Program-made: the position numbers and the translations under genes
Source: CAZYMF01 sp964648215
GTDB lineage: Bacteria; Desulfobacterota; Binatia; HRBIN30; JACQVA1
Length of the DNA stretch: 15,200 nt
NCBI GenBank assembly: GCA_964648215.1
Contig: CAZYMF010000114.1
Location: 1-15,200 of the forward strand
Direction: 5' to 3'
The notes under the pieces: model-generated
Seen by the model: the letters and a program-made list of their open reading frames with translations, nothing else
Database searches by the model: none
What the model was told of the DNA's origin: nothing
Shown: positions 1 through 7,896 of the stretch, in pieces
Layout: every line of letters starts with the position of its first letter
Position numbering within the stretch: the first letter of the stretch is position 1

Positions 1-741
1 CTGCAGCATCATCGTCTTGCCGGTGCGCGGCGGAGCGACGATGAGACCGCGCGTGCCCTTGCCGATGGGGGTGAAGAGATCGATCAGACGGGTGGTGAAC
101 TCCTTCTGGTTGTGCTCGAGCATGAGCTGGTCGTTGGGATAGAGCGGCGTCAGGTTGTCGAAGAGGATCTTCTCGCGCGCCTTCTCGGGCTCCTCGTAGT
201 TGATCGCCTCGACCTTGAGCAACGCGAAGTAGCGCTCGCCCTCTTTGGGCGGACGGATCTGGCCGGAGACGACGTCTCCGGTGCGCAGGTTGAAGCGGCG
301 AATCTGGCTCGGCGAGATGTAGATGTCGTCGGGCCCGGGCAGGTAGTTGTAATCCGGGGCGCGCAGGAAGCCGAAACCATCGGGCAGGATCTCGAGCACC
401 CCCTCGCCGTAGACGAAGCCGCTCTGCTCGGTCTGCGCCCCCAGGATGGCGAAGATGAGCTCCTGCTTGCGCATGTTGGCGGCGCCCTCGACGTTGAAGT
501 TCTTGGCGATCTGCGCCAACTCGCCGATCTTCTTCTCCTTGAGCGCCGTGAGGTTCAGCGTCCCCTCACGCTCGGGAGGCTCTCCCACCTCGGCGGGAGC
601 CGCCGCTACGACCGCCGGCGGGCGCGGCGCCACCGCCTCGTCGCCGTGTTGATCGTTGGGAGGCGTATCGCTGCGGCGCCGGCGCTCGGGTTTCACGCCC
701 CCGCCCGGCGGTCTCTGTCTCCCGACGGCTTCGTCGGCCAT
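1..741 (-). CDS. rho: Transcription termination factor Rho (partial; N-terminal 247 residues)
   Basis: Rho is the hexameric RNA-dependent ATPase/translocase that ends transcription in the cytoplasm. The frame is open from an ATG at 741 to the window edge, so the C-terminal ATPase half is missing. Residues 1-60 are a low-complexity Pro/Ala/Arg-rich extension. Residues 61-105 fit the Rho N-terminal helical domain (NLTALKEKKIGELAQIA, then MRKQELIFAIL). Residues 112-185 fit the cold-shock-like RNA-binding domain (GVLEILPDGFGFLR, GPDDIYISPSQIRRF, TGDVVSGQIRPP). The Walker A loop PPRTGKT at 237-243 lies just before the edge. A GAGAGGA Shine-Dalgarno-like sequence lies about 8 nt upstream of this ATG. 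The gene follows rluD after a 110-nt gap; Rho is autoregulated in many bacteria and that leader could serve this, but nothing seen here proves it. Identification is firm. Confidence 0.96.
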   Translation of the reverse strand, partial: MADEAVGRQRPPGGGVKPERRRRSDTPPNDQHGDEAVAPRPPAVVAAAPAEVGEPPEREGTLNLTALKEKKIGELAQIAKNFNVEGAANMRKQELIFAILGAQTEQSGFVYGEGVLEILPDGFGFLRAPDYNYLPGPDDIYISPSQIRRFNLRTGDVVSGQIRPPKEGERYFALLKVEAINYEEPEKAREKILFDNLTPLYPNDQLMLEHNQKEFTTRLIDLFTPIGKGTRGLIVAPPRTGKTMMLQ

Positions 742-851
742 ACGTGGCTTCCTCTCTTCGCTTCCGACTCTCGATTTGGAGATGTGCGGCGTGATGAACG
801 GGCTGTTCCGAGGGGAATGCGGCGTTGGGAACCACTCGGACTCGGCGCGTA

Positions 852-1835
852 TTAGAGCGAAACGCTACTGGAACCCCCCTGGGATGTCAAGCGAGATAAG
901 CTCAGCTTGTCCAGCACCTGGCACATGTCCGGCGCCAGTGGGGCTGAGGTCTGCAGCGGTGCGCCGGTGGCCGGATGGCGCAGGCTAATCGCCGACGCGT
1001 GCAACGCCTGGCGCCGCATCCCGAGCTCGGCCGCTCGGCGGATGCCACCGCCATACACCTGGTCGCCGACGATCGGATGGCCGAGTGCCGCCAGGTGGAC
1101 GCGGATCTGGTGCGTGCGGCCGGTTTCGGGCATGACCCGGACCAGGCTCACTCCGGCGCTCGCACCGAGAACCCGGTAACGGGTCACCGCCGCCCGCCCA
1201 CCGGGGCGCACGCTCATACGCTTGCGATGAACCGGATGGCGACCGATGGCGCCGCGCACCTCGCCTTGACGCCGGCGCGGCTCCCCCCAGACCAGAGCGA
1301 GGTACTCCTTGCTCACCTCGCGGGCGCGAAACTGGCGTCCGAGCTCCGCCAGCGTCGCCGCATCCTTGGCGATGAGCAGAACCCCGGAGGTGTCCTTGTC
1401 GAGACGGTGGACGATCCCCGGCCGCAGGGGATCCATCCCGGCGGGGCGCCCCTGCCAGCGGTGCAGCAGCGCGGCGACCAGCGTCCCCTGCCAGTGACCG
1501 GGTGCGGGATGGACGACGAGGCCGGCGGGCTTGTCGATCACCAGCAACCAGGCGTCTTCGTACAGGACGCTGAGCGGAATCGCTTCCGGCTCCACTCCCG
1601 CCGCGGCTCGCGGCGGCGCCGGCGCGACATCGATGCGCTGCCCGCTCCGCAACAAGACGCCGGGCTTGGCGACGTGACCGTCGACGCGAACCAGACCGTC
1701 GGCGATCAACCGTTGCACCTGCGAGCGCGTGCCCCACAGACCCAGGGCGGTCAGGAAACGATCGAGGCGCTGGCGCGCCTCGCCGCGTTCGACCGTCACC
1801 TGGAACGAGCCCGCGGTCGACTCGTTGCCGCTCAT
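852..1835 (-). CDS. rluD: Ribosomal large subunit pseudouridine synthase, RluD family
   Basis: RluA/RluD-family enzyme converting uridines to pseudouridine, in RluD itself in helix 69 of 23S rRNA. At 327 aa it has the usual length. An S4 RNA-binding domain spans about residues 20-70 (RLDRFLTALG, then VQRLIADGLVRVDG). The catalytic domain starts near 88 (VLYEDAWLLVIDKPAGLVVH) and contains the signature GIVHRLDKDTSGVLLIAK at 140-157, with the catalytic aspartate at 146. The motif ETGRTHQIRVHLAALGHPI at 237-255 is also typical. The ATG at 1835 lies 7 nt after the ribF stop, so the two are probably cotranscribed; the open frame continues upstream but only overlaps ribF. The precise target uridines (RluD versus RluA/RluC type) cannot be fixed from sequence alone, though the S4 domain favours RluD or RluC. 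Confidence 0.92.
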   Translation of the reverse strand: MSGNESTAGSFQVTVERGEARQRLDRFLTALGLWGTRSQVQRLIADGLVRVDGHVAKPGVLLRSGQRIDVAPAPPRAAAGVEPEAIPLSVLYEDAWLLVIDKPAGLVVHPAPGHWQGTLVAALLHRWQGRPAGMDPLRPGIVHRLDKDTSGVLLIAKDAATLAELGRQFRAREVSKEYLALVWGEPRRRQGEVRGAIGRHPVHRKRMSVRPGGRAAVTRYRVLGASAGVSLVRVMPETGRTHQIRVHLAALGHPIVGDQVYGGGIRRAAELGMRRQALHASAISLRHPATGAPLQTSAPLAPDMCQVLDKLSLSRLTSQGGSSSVSL

Positions 1836-1842
1836 GCGAGCG

Positions 1843-2772
1843 TCACGGCTCCCGGGCCAGGGCCGCGCGCGCCGCCAGCACGTCCTGCTCGATCTGCGCG
1901 GCCAGGGCGCGAGCGTCGGGGAATTTCGCCTCCCCGCGCAGCCGCTGCACGAAGGCCACCTCCACGCGCTGGCGATAGAGATCGGCGTCGAAATCGAAAA
2001 CGTGCACCTCGATGCTGCGGTGGCGATCGCCGAAGGTCGGGTTGAAACCGATGTTGGCCACACCGGGATGCCAGCGCTCGCGCCAGAGCAGGCGGACCGC
2101 ATAGACTCCGTCGGGGGGCACCATGGCGTTGTGCACGCGCAGATTGGCGGTCGGAAAGCCGATGGCGCGGCCGCGATGGTGCCCGTGGATGACGTGCCCG
2201 GCGATGGTATGCGGCCGCCCCAGCAGCCGGCGCGCCTTGGCCAGGTCCCCGCCGGCGAGCGCGCGCCGGATGGCGCTGCTGCTCGCAATCGTATCACCCA
2301 CCTGCACCGGCTCGACCACCTCGACGGCGATACCGAGCTCTCGCCCCAGGGCGCGCAGCGACTCGGCGTTGCCGCCACGCTGGTGGCCGAAGCTCACCCG
2401 GTGACCGACGACGATGCGCCGGGCGCCCAAGCGCCGGTAGAGCAGGCCACGGACGAAGTCCTCCGCCGTCACGTGGGAAAAGCGCAGGCTGAACCTCTGC
2501 GCGATGGTAACATCGATGCCGCACCCGGCCATCAGCTCCAGCCGCTGCCGCAGGGTCATGATCAGCGGCGGGTGATGCGAGGCGCCGAGCACCTGCGCCG
2601 GGTGCGGCCAGAAGGTGATGGCCAGTGCCTGGCCGCCGACCTCGCGCGCCGCCGCCACCGTGCGCCCCAGAATCTCCTGGTGGCCACGGTGGACTCCGTC
2701 GAAGTTGCCCAGCGTGATTACCGCCTCGGAGAAGCGCCGCTCGATGCGCTCGAGATGCCGCAGCACGAGCAT
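1843..2772 (-). CDS. ribF: Bifunctional riboflavin kinase / FAD synthetase
   Basis: RibF phosphorylates riboflavin to FMN and adenylates FMN to FAD. The 309-aa length is typical of the bifunctional form. The N-terminal nucleotidyltransferase domain begins with TLGNFDGVHRGHQ (residues 20-32), the HxGH-type nucleotide-binding motif, followed by FWPHP at 54-58 and SSSAIRRAL at 164-172. The C-terminal riboflavin kinase domain contains GRAIGFPTANL (201-211) and VANIGFNPTFG (238-248), the characteristic flavokinase motifs. The ATG at 2772 lies 36 nt after the cpoB stop, and no clear Shine-Dalgarno sequence is visible. The arrangement with rluD immediately downstream suggests a shared transcript. 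Identification is secure. Confidence 0.95.
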   Translation of the reverse strand: MLVLRHLERIERRFSEAVITLGNFDGVHRGHQEILGRTVAAAREVGGQALAITFWPHPAQVLGASHHPPLIMTLRQRLELMAGCGIDVTIAQRFSLRFSHVTAEDFVRGLLYRRLGARRIVVGHRVSFGHQRGGNAESLRALGRELGIAVEVVEPVQVGDTIASSSAIRRALAGGDLAKARRLLGRPHTIAGHVIHGHHRGRAIGFPTANLRVHNAMVPPDGVYAVRLLWRERWHPGVANIGFNPTFGDRHRSIEVHVFDFDADLYRQRVEVAFVQRLRGEAKFPDARALAAQIEQDVLAARAALAREP

Positions 2773-2808
2773 AGTCGGAATACAGCGAACGACGGAGCGG
2801 CAAATCGC

Positions 2809-3645
2809 TCAGTCGCCGAAGGATTGCAGCATCTGCCGGCCCCGCTCCGCCTCGTCGGACCTGGGATGATCGCTGATGAGCTTTTGGAGGATGAGGCGGG
2901 CGTCGATCTTGTCCCCCGAGTCCGCAAACGACCGGGCCAGGGTCAGCAGCGCGCTCGGCACCTTGTCGCCCTTCGGGTACTTGAGCAGAACCTCGTTCAA
3001 CTCGAGGATGGCCTTGTTGTAGTCGCGCTGCCCGTAGTAGCACTCGCCGATCCAGTACTGGGCGTTGTCGGCCAGGGCCGAGCTCGAGCTCTTCTTGATG
3101 AAGGCACGAAGCTTCGGCGCCGCCTGATCACACTGGCCGGCCCGCACCAGCTGCAGCCCCTCGCGGTAGTCCGCGTCGGCCTGGGTCCCCTGCATCGCGT
3201 CGAGCTCGCGCGCCAGAGCGACGTCGGTCGGGTTGCCCAGACGGCCCGCCTCGGGGGCCGGGGTGACGGGGGCCGGGGGCACCGCGCCCGCCGTCTCCGC
3301 ACCGGGCGGCGACAGCGGCGGCGGCGTTGCCGAGGGGATCACCTGCCCTTGCTGCTGGGCCAGCTTCCGCTCCAGGTCGGCAATGCGCTGTTCCAGCTCC
3401 GCCCGCGTCTGCGGGCGGCCGCGCTGCGCGGCGGCGCGACTGCTGCCGCGTCCAGCCCCCTGGCCCTGGCTCTCCATGATCTCGACGCGACGGCGCAGCC
3501 GGTCGAGGGAAACCTGCGTGTCGGCGAGAAGTGCCCGCACTTGACGCTGATCGTTCTCCACCTTCAGCAGGTCCGCGCGCGTGGCGCAGCCCCCGATCAG
3601 GGCCAGCGTCAGCAGCAGGGACAGGGGGATACCGAAGGAGCGCAC
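2809..3645 (-). CDS. cpoB: Tol-Pal system protein CpoB/YbgF, predicted lipoprotein
   Basis: CpoB (YbgF) is the last gene of the classical tol-pal cluster; in Escherichia coli it links outer-membrane constriction to peptidoglycan synthesis at division. The 278-aa product starts at a GTG at 3645, one base after the pal stop. Residues 1-19 form a signal sequence ending in LIGGC, with Cys20 as a likely lipidation site, which differs from the soluble periplasmic E. coli protein. Heptad-like segments at about 22-58 and 80-100 suggest the N-terminal trimerising coiled coil. A Pro/Ala linker covers 102-138. The C-terminal 155-278 contains TPR-like repeats (ADADYREGLQLVRAGQ, NAQYWIGECYYGQRDYNKAI, SALLTLARSFADSG). 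The GTG is chosen because longer forms overlap pal and the signal peptide begins right after it. Confidence 0.9.
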   Translation of the reverse strand: MRSFGIPLSLLLTLALIGGCATRADLLKVENDQRQVRALLADTQVSLDRLRRRVEIMESQGQGAGRGSSRAAAQRGRPQTRAELEQRIADLERKLAQQQGQVIPSATPPPLSPPGAETAGAVPPAPVTPAPEAGRLGNPTDVALARELDAMQGTQADADYREGLQLVRAGQCDQAAPKLRAFIKKSSSSALADNAQYWIGECYYGQRDYNKAILELNEVLLKYPKGDKVPSALLTLARSFADSGDKIDARLILQKLISDHPRSDEAERGRQMLQSFGD

Positions 3646-3646
3646 A

Positions 3647-4171
3647 CTATTCGGCCAGGACGACGAAATGGGCCCGCCGGTTGCGCTGCCAGCACTCCTC
3701 GGTGTGCTCGCGACACAGCGGCAGCTCTTCCCCGTAGCTGATGGTCGTGAGTCGGTCCGCCGACGTGCCCAGCGTGACCAGGTAGTCCTTGACGGCACGA
3801 GCGCGCTTGGCGCCCAACGCCAGATTGTACTCGACCGTTCCCCGTTCATCACAGTGGCCTTCGATCTCGACCTTGGCCTTGGGATGGTCCCTCAGCCAGT
3901 CACTGTTGTTGCGCAACGTCTGCCGTGCCGACTCGTCCAGATCGAACGAGTCGAAGGCGAAAGGCACATCCTTGAGAGGGCTCTCGCCTTCGGCCTGCGG
4001 CACGCCCGCTTGATATTTTTCCAAACTGCCCGCATTCGCCAGGGATTCCTCGGACCCGAGTCCGGTCACACCACTCGTCACGCCCGCGTTCTTCTTCTTG
4101 GCGGAGCATCCGGCCCCGACCAGAGCGAACAAGAACACCACGGCTACGAACGGAACCAGCCGCCTACCCAT
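3647..4171 (-). CDS. pal: Peptidoglycan-associated lipoprotein Pal
   Basis: Pal is the outer-membrane lipoprotein that binds peptidoglycan and TolB. From the ATG at 4171 the product is 174 aa, normal for Pal. A hydrophobic signal sequence (residues 5-21) ends at Cys22 (LVGAGC), the lipidation site. The OmpA-like domain covers about 68-172 and holds the peptidoglycan-binding motif EGHCDERGTVEYNLALGAKRA-type sequence from residue 104 onwards, including the conserved aspartate and arginine that contact diaminopimelate in the family. The frame stays open to 4273, but a perfect AGGAGG lies 6 nt before the 4171 ATG and would sit directly against the ATG at 4177, so 4171 is preferred. It lies between tolB (52-nt gap) and cpoB (1-nt gap). 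Confidence 0.95.
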   Translation of the reverse strand: MGRRLVPFVAVVFLFALVGAGCSAKKKNAGVTSGVTGLGSEESLANAGSLEKYQAGVPQAEGESPLKDVPFAFDSFDLDESARQTLRNNSDWLRDHPKAKVEIEGHCDERGTVEYNLALGAKRARAVKDYLVTLGTSADRLTTISYGEELPLCREHTEECWQRNRRAHFVVLAE

Positions 4172-4177
4172 CACCAT

Positions 4178-4183
4178 CCTCCT
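4178..4183 (-). promoter_or_regulatory. Shine-Dalgarno sequence of pal
   Basis: A consensus AGGAGG on the minus strand. Spacing is 6 nt to the ATG at 4171 but 0 nt to the competing ATG at 4177, so this site decides the pal start. Confidence 0.75.
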
Positions 4184-4223
4184 TCGCCCAATCCGATCCA
4201 TAAACTGTGACTGTGGCGAGCGA

Positions 4224-5546
4224 TTAATGCAGCCAGTGTGACCAGCTCGGGCTAGTATCATCTCCCGTCCCATGCGTCAACGCGACCTGGCTCGCTCCGC
4301 TGCGGTCCATGACGTAGAGGAGCGAGCGACCGGTGCGCGTCGAGCTGAAGGCGAGATAGCGTCCGTCGGGAGCCCAGGTGGGGTCCTCGTTGTTCCCCTG
4401 CCCGCTGGTGAGCTGCTTGGTCTCGCTGCCGTCCGGCTTGACGGTGAAGATATTGAACCGGCCGCCGGCCCGGCCGGCGTAGGCGATCAGATCGCCTTTG
4501 GGCGACCACGCCGGCGAGGTGTTGTAGCTGCCCTCGTAGCTGATCCGGGTCACGCCGCTGCCGTCGGCGTTCATGACGTAAATCTGCGGATTGCCGGTGC
4601 GGTTGGAGCAGAAGGCGATGCGCTGGCCGTCGGGCGACCACGACGGCGACACGTCGATCGACCAGTGGTCCGTCAGGCGACGCACCTCGCGCCCCTGCGG
4701 ATCGAGGAGGAAGATGTCGGTGTTGCCCTGGCTTTCGAGCGCGACCGCGATGCGCGTGCCGTCGGGCGACCACTTTCCGCCCAGGTTGAGGCCCTGCTTC
4801 GACGACAGCCGCACCTCGCTGCTGGCGATCAGATCGAGCCTGTAGAGATCGGGGTTGCCGCGCTTGTAGGAGGTATACAGAAGGGAGTGGGAATCGGAGC
4901 TCCACGACGGCGAAAGGTCCAGGTTCCTGCCGCTGGTGACCTGCAGCAGGTCGCCGCCGTCCGGGCTCATCACGTAGATGTTCTTGTAGCGGCCGCCACG
5001 GGTCGACACGAAGGCGATCCGCGAATCGAACGGGCCGCGCTCCCCGGTGAACTGCTGCATGATCTCGTCGGCAAAGCGGTTGGCGATCCGCCGCATCAGC
5101 TGTGGCGTCGCGTGGGTGTAGCGCCGGCCGAGCAGCTGGCGCCGCTGGTAGACGTCGAAGAGGCGGGCCTCGACGGTGACGTCGTCGCCGACGAGCAGCA
5201 CGCTCCCCTTCACCAGCGCCAGCGCCCCGATCACCGACCAGTTGTCGAAGTTGGTCTGCTCGGCGGTGATCCCGGCGGTGTCGGGCTGCTCGATGTAGGC
5301 GCTGCGGTCGATCACCTTGAACAGGCCCGACAGGGTCAGGTCGCGCCCGAGAATGTCGGCAAACTCGGTGGCCAGCTTGGCGCCCGCGTGATTGCTGGAG
5401 AGATCCTTCAAGGGCGAGACCGCGATCGGGTAGTTGCTCTTCCCCGGGCCGCGGATCGTTCCCTGCACCTGGGCCTCGGCCCGCGGCGCGCCGAGGGCGA
5501 AGCTGCCGATCAACATCAAAGCGAAAATCGATTGTGTCCTAGTCAT
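4224..5546 (-). CDS. tolB: Tol-Pal system periplasmic beta-propeller protein TolB
   Basis: TolB is the periplasmic partner of Pal and TolA. The 440-aa product begins with a Sec signal peptide (MTRTQSIFALMLIGSFALGA, probable cleavage after AEA at residue 25). The N-terminal alpha/beta domain covers about 35-170 (IAVSPLKDL, FADILGRDLTLSGLFKVID). The C-terminal six-bladed propeller spans about 175-437, with repeated W-[AS]-[PS]-D/K-G units near 214, 259, 303, 347, 391 and 435 (for example PSWSPDGQRIAF, PTWAPDGRYLAF). The ATG at 5546 is 10 nt after the tolA stop and is preceded by a GAGGATGGG purine stretch; longer forms would run into tolA and lose the signal peptide position. Gene order and length are standard. 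Confidence 0.96.
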   Translation of the reverse strand: MTRTQSIFALMLIGSFALGAPRAEAQVQGTIRGPGKSNYPIAVSPLKDLSSNHAGAKLATEFADILGRDLTLSGLFKVIDRSAYIEQPDTAGITAEQTNFDNWSVIGALALVKGSVLLVGDDVTVEARLFDVYQRRQLLGRRYTHATPQLMRRIANRFADEIMQQFTGERGPFDSRIAFVSTRGGRYKNIYVMSPDGGDLLQVTSGRNLDLSPSWSSDSHSLLYTSYKRGNPDLYRLDLIASSEVRLSSKQGLNLGGKWSPDGTRIAVALESQGNTDIFLLDPQGREVRRLTDHWSIDVSPSWSPDGQRIAFCSNRTGNPQIYVMNADGSGVTRISYEGSYNTSPAWSPKGDLIAYAGRAGGRFNIFTVKPDGSETKQLTSGQGNNEDPTWAPDGRYLAFSSTRTGRSLLYVMDRSGASQVALTHGTGDDTSPSWSHWLH

Positions 5547-5556
5547 CCCATCCTCT

Positions 5557-6576
5557 TCAGCCCATGTTTTGCGGCGTGAACGTATATTCCACGTCCGAGA
5601 ACTCCTTGCGATAGGCTTGCGGCGGCGGCGACAAGGGGTTGACCGTGCGCACCGCCCGCACCACCGACTCGTCGTACGCCGCATCCCCGCTCGACTTGGT
5701 GATGCGCACGTCGAAGATCCGCCCGTCCTCGCCGATGCGAAAGTGCACGGTCGCCTCCAGATCGCGCTTGCCCGCCCAGGCCCAGGCCTGCTTCAGGCGC
5801 GTTTCCAGCTGATTGCGGTACATCAGGTACTCGATGCCCATCACCACGCCGCCGCCCGGGCCTTGGCCGGTTCCGAGCGAGAGAGGTCCGCCGCCCTTTT
5901 CCTTCCCCTTGTGACCGGCGCCGCTGCCGGCGCCTTCCTGCTGCACTCGCTCGATGGCCTTGGCGATCCTTTCGTCGCGCTCGCGCGCCGCCAGCGCTTC
6001 CTTCTCTTTCTTCGTCAGCGTGGGCGTACGCGCCGGTTTTTCCGCTGCGCGCTTCTTCGCCACCGCCGCGTGCGTCGGTTCGACCTTCGGCTTTTCTTCC
6101 TTCTTCGCCTTCGCCTCCGCCTTGGGCTCGGGCTTCGGCTTGGTCGGTGACGGGGCCGCCTGGGCCTCGACGACGGGGGTCGGTGTCGGCGCTGCCGGCT
6201 TCGGCTTGGTCGCGGCGGCAATCACCACCGCCGCCTTCTCCGGCGGCGGCGGCGCCTCTTTCTTGGGCGGCGGCTCCTCCTTCTTCTTGACCTCTGCGAC
6301 CCTGGGGGGCGGCGGAGGCGGCTTGGCCTCGACCTTCTTCGGCGCCGCCACCTTGCCCTTGCCTCCCGGCACCAGGTTGGTTCCCGCCAGCTGATCGGAG
6401 CTCACCAGGTCGACCACGTAGGCCTGCTCGGGATGGGCTCGCAAACCGAAGCGGTCGGGGAGCAAGAGGATGACGACGATGGCGACGACGTGCACCAGCG
6501 CCGACAGCAGCACCATCCAGAAGAGGGCGCGGTCCCATTCCGACCGGTGCAGAATCTCGGGATCGCCGGTGCTCAC
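5557..6576 (-). CDS. tolA: Tol-Pal system protein TolA (TonB-like C-terminal domain)
   Basis: TolA spans the periplasm and transmits motor energy from TolQR to TolB-Pal. The 339-aa product has one N-terminal transmembrane helix (about residues 19-40), a long Pro/Lys/Ala/Glu-rich domain (about 72-210) and a TonB/TolA C-terminal domain (about 245-335) with YRNQLETRLKQAWAW and VHFRIGEDGRIFDVRITKSSG. The start is a GTG at 6576 that overlaps the tolR stop as GTGA, a 4-bp overlap indicating translational coupling; the frame is open far upstream, but that part is antisense-free overlap with tolR and has no membrane helix at its start. The C-terminal domain resembles the TonB_C family more than the E. 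coli TolA domain III, so an annotation as 'TonB family protein' is possible. Position between tolR and tolB favours TolA. Confidence 0.9.
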   Translation of the reverse strand: MSTGDPEILHRSEWDRALFWMVLLSALVHVVAIVVILLLPDRFGLRAHPEQAYVVDLVSSDQLAGTNLVPGGKGKVAAPKKVEAKPPPPPPRVAEVKKKEEPPPKKEAPPPPEKAAVVIAAATKPKPAAPTPTPVVEAQAAPSPTKPKPEPKAEAKAKKEEKPKVEPTHAAVAKKRAAEKPARTPTLTKKEKEALAARERDERIAKAIERVQQEGAGSGAGHKGKEKGGGPLSLGTGQGPGGGVVMGIEYLMYRNQLETRLKQAWAWAGKRDLEATVHFRIGEDGRIFDVRITKSSGDAAYDESVVRAVRTVNPLSPPPQAYRKEFSDVEYTFTPQNMG

Positions 6577-6989
6577 CGCCGCTCGGTTGGGGGCTCGGTG
6601 ACCATACCCAACCGCTCCACCCCGGCGCCTTTGATCGTCGCGATCGTCTCGGCCACCACGCCGTAGCGCACGTTCTGATCGGCCCGCAGAAACACCTGCC
6701 GATCCGGCCGCTGCTTCAAGATGGCCTGCAGCTTGGGCCCCAGGTCGTCGAGCTTCATCGCGACGTCGTTCAGGTACAGCTTGCCTTTGGGATCGATCGT
6801 CACCACCAGCTGCTGCTCTTCGCCGGTCAAGGGGGCGGCGCGCACCTTCGGAAGGTTGACGGCAACACCCTGCTGCAGGATCGGCGCCGTCACCATGAAG
6901 ATGACCAGCAGCACCAACATCACGTCGACCAGCGGGGTCACGTTGATCTGTGAGATCGAGCCGCTCCCGCGATCGTCGAATCCGGCCAC
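6573..6989 (-). CDS. tolR: Tol-Pal/ExbD-type motor protein TolR
   Basis: TolR is the ExbD-family stator-rotor partner of TolQ in the inner membrane. The 138-aa product has a short cytoplasmic N-terminus with SQINVTPLVDVMLVLLVIF, the ExbD/TolR signature, and Asp22 in the single transmembrane helix (about 19-36), the residue that relays protons in this family. The periplasmic domain follows (VAVNLPKV, LVVTIDPKGKLYLND, PDRQVFLRADQNVRYG), matching ExbD/TolR. It starts at the ATG at 6989, 33 nt after the tolQ stop, and its end overlaps the tolA start by 4 bp. ExbD and TolR are distinguished here by the tol context. Confidence 0.95.
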   Translation of the reverse strand: MAGFDDRGSGSISQINVTPLVDVMLVLLVIFMVTAPILQQGVAVNLPKVRAAPLTGEEQQLVVTIDPKGKLYLNDVAMKLDDLGPKLQAILKQRPDRQVFLRADQNVRYGVVAETIATIKGAGVERLGMVTEPPTERR

Positions 6990-7022
6990 GCTGGTCTGCT
7001 CCTTCGCGTCCTTCGCGGCTCC

Positions 7023-7760
7023 CTACTTGAGAAAGTGACGCTCGGCGATGTTGAGAAATTCGGAGGCGAAGTTTTCCATGTCGGCGTGCAGGACACGAAT
7101 CTGGCGGGCGAAGTAGTTGTAGCCGATGAGCGCCGGAATGGCGGCGAAGAGGCCGACCGCCGTGGCGATCAGGGCCTCGGAGATCCCCGGGGCAACCGCC
7201 TGGATGCTGGAGGAGTGGGCGGCACTCAGCCCGCGGAAGGCATTCATGATCCCCCACACCGTGCCGAACAGGCCGATGAACGGCGTGCTGCTGGCGGTGG
7301 TCGCCAGGAACGTCAGCGACTTCTCCAGCCGCGTGATCTCCTGATTGGTGGCGCGCTTCATCGCGCGCTCGACATTCTCGATGCCGCCCAGCTCGGTGGT
7401 CAGCGTCTCCCCGGGATTGGCCTGCCGCTTGGCGCGGGTCAGCCGCACCAGCTCCTGGTAACCGGCACGGAACACGTGCGCCACCGGGCTCTGCTTGAGC
7501 TCCTGGCTGGCGCTGTGGATGCCGGTCAGGTTCTTGGTGTCCCAGAAGATCTCGATGAAGCGCTCCGATTGCCGGCGCGCCAGCCGCACTTGCCGCAGCT
7601 TGTAGAAGAGGATGCCCCAGCTAACGACGGAGAAGCCCAGCAAGAGGTACAGGACGAGCTGCACGACGGGGCTGGCGCCCGTCACCATGGTCACCACGCT
7701 CTCCTGCCGCACCCCCCCTTCCACCTGCGCGACTGCCGCAGGCACCAACACCCCAAGCAT
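7023..7760 (-). CDS. tolQ: Tol-Pal system proton channel subunit TolQ (ExbB/MotA family)
   Basis: TolQ forms the pentameric proton-conducting stator around TolR. The 245-aa form from the ATG at 7760 has a first transmembrane helix at about 32-53 (VVQLVLYLLLGFSVVSWGI), a large cytoplasmic loop, and the two conserved C-terminal helices at about 150-175 (FLATTASSTPFIGLFGTVWG) and 194-217 (EALIATAVGLFAAIPALIG), the MotA/TolQ/ExbB signature. An AGAGGA sequence lies 6 nt before this ATG. An internal ATG at 7688 would give a 221-aa protein beginning just ahead of the first helix, closer to many TolQ N-termini, with an AGGAG about 12 nt upstream; the start is therefore not settled. It is the first gene of the leftward cluster. 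Confidence 0.94.
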   Translation of the reverse strand: MLGVLVPAAVAQVEGGVRQESVVTMVTGASPVVQLVLYLLLGFSVVSWGILFYKLRQVRLARRQSERFIEIFWDTKNLTGIHSASQELKQSPVAHVFRAGYQELVRLTRAKRQANPGETLTTELGGIENVERAMKRATNQEITRLEKSLTFLATTASSTPFIGLFGTVWGIMNAFRGLSAAHSSSIQAVAPGISEALIATAVGLFAAIPALIGYNYFARQIRVLHADMENFASEFLNIAERHFLK

Positions 7761-7793
7761 ACATTGTCCTCTCACCAGCGCCGCGGGAACGGT

Positions 7794-7817
7794 AATATAC
7801 GCCTGTAGGGGAGTCAA
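7794..7817 (-). promoter_or_regulatory. Possible promoter elements for tolQ
   Basis: On the minus strand a TTGACT (7812-7817) and a TATATT (7794-7799) precede tolQ. Their separation of 12 nt is too short for a standard sigma-70 promoter, so they may belong to different promoters or the match may be chance. The A+T-rich TATATT is nevertheless conspicuous in this GC-rich DNA and sits about 35 nt before the start codon. Confidence 0.3.
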
Positions 7818-7829
7818 CGAATACCGCAA

Positions 7830-7853
7830 GCGGTTACGCGGTTAGGCGGTTAG
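7830..7853 (+). repeat. Three tandem 8-bp units, GCGGTTA(C/G)
   Basis: Three consecutive octamers read GCGGTTAC, GCGGTTAG, GCGGTTAG. They lie in the divergent tolQ/gapA intergenic region. A related C-rich array in opposite sense lies about 45 bp downstream (7897-7924). Confidence 0.75.
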
Positions 7854-7896
7854 GGCGCTTCGCCGTTGGGCCGGTGCCGTTCCATCTCCCCACCCC

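Noticed and set aside
1729..3741. A 670-codon plus-strand open frame antisense to ribF and cpoB
   Set aside because: It is an antisense shadow produced by high GC codon bias; its translation has no domain features, and the minus strand holds well-recognised proteins across the same bases.
4272..5579. A long plus-strand open frame antisense to tolB
   Set aside because: TolB on the minus strand is unmistakable, and the antisense translation is low-complexity with no motif.
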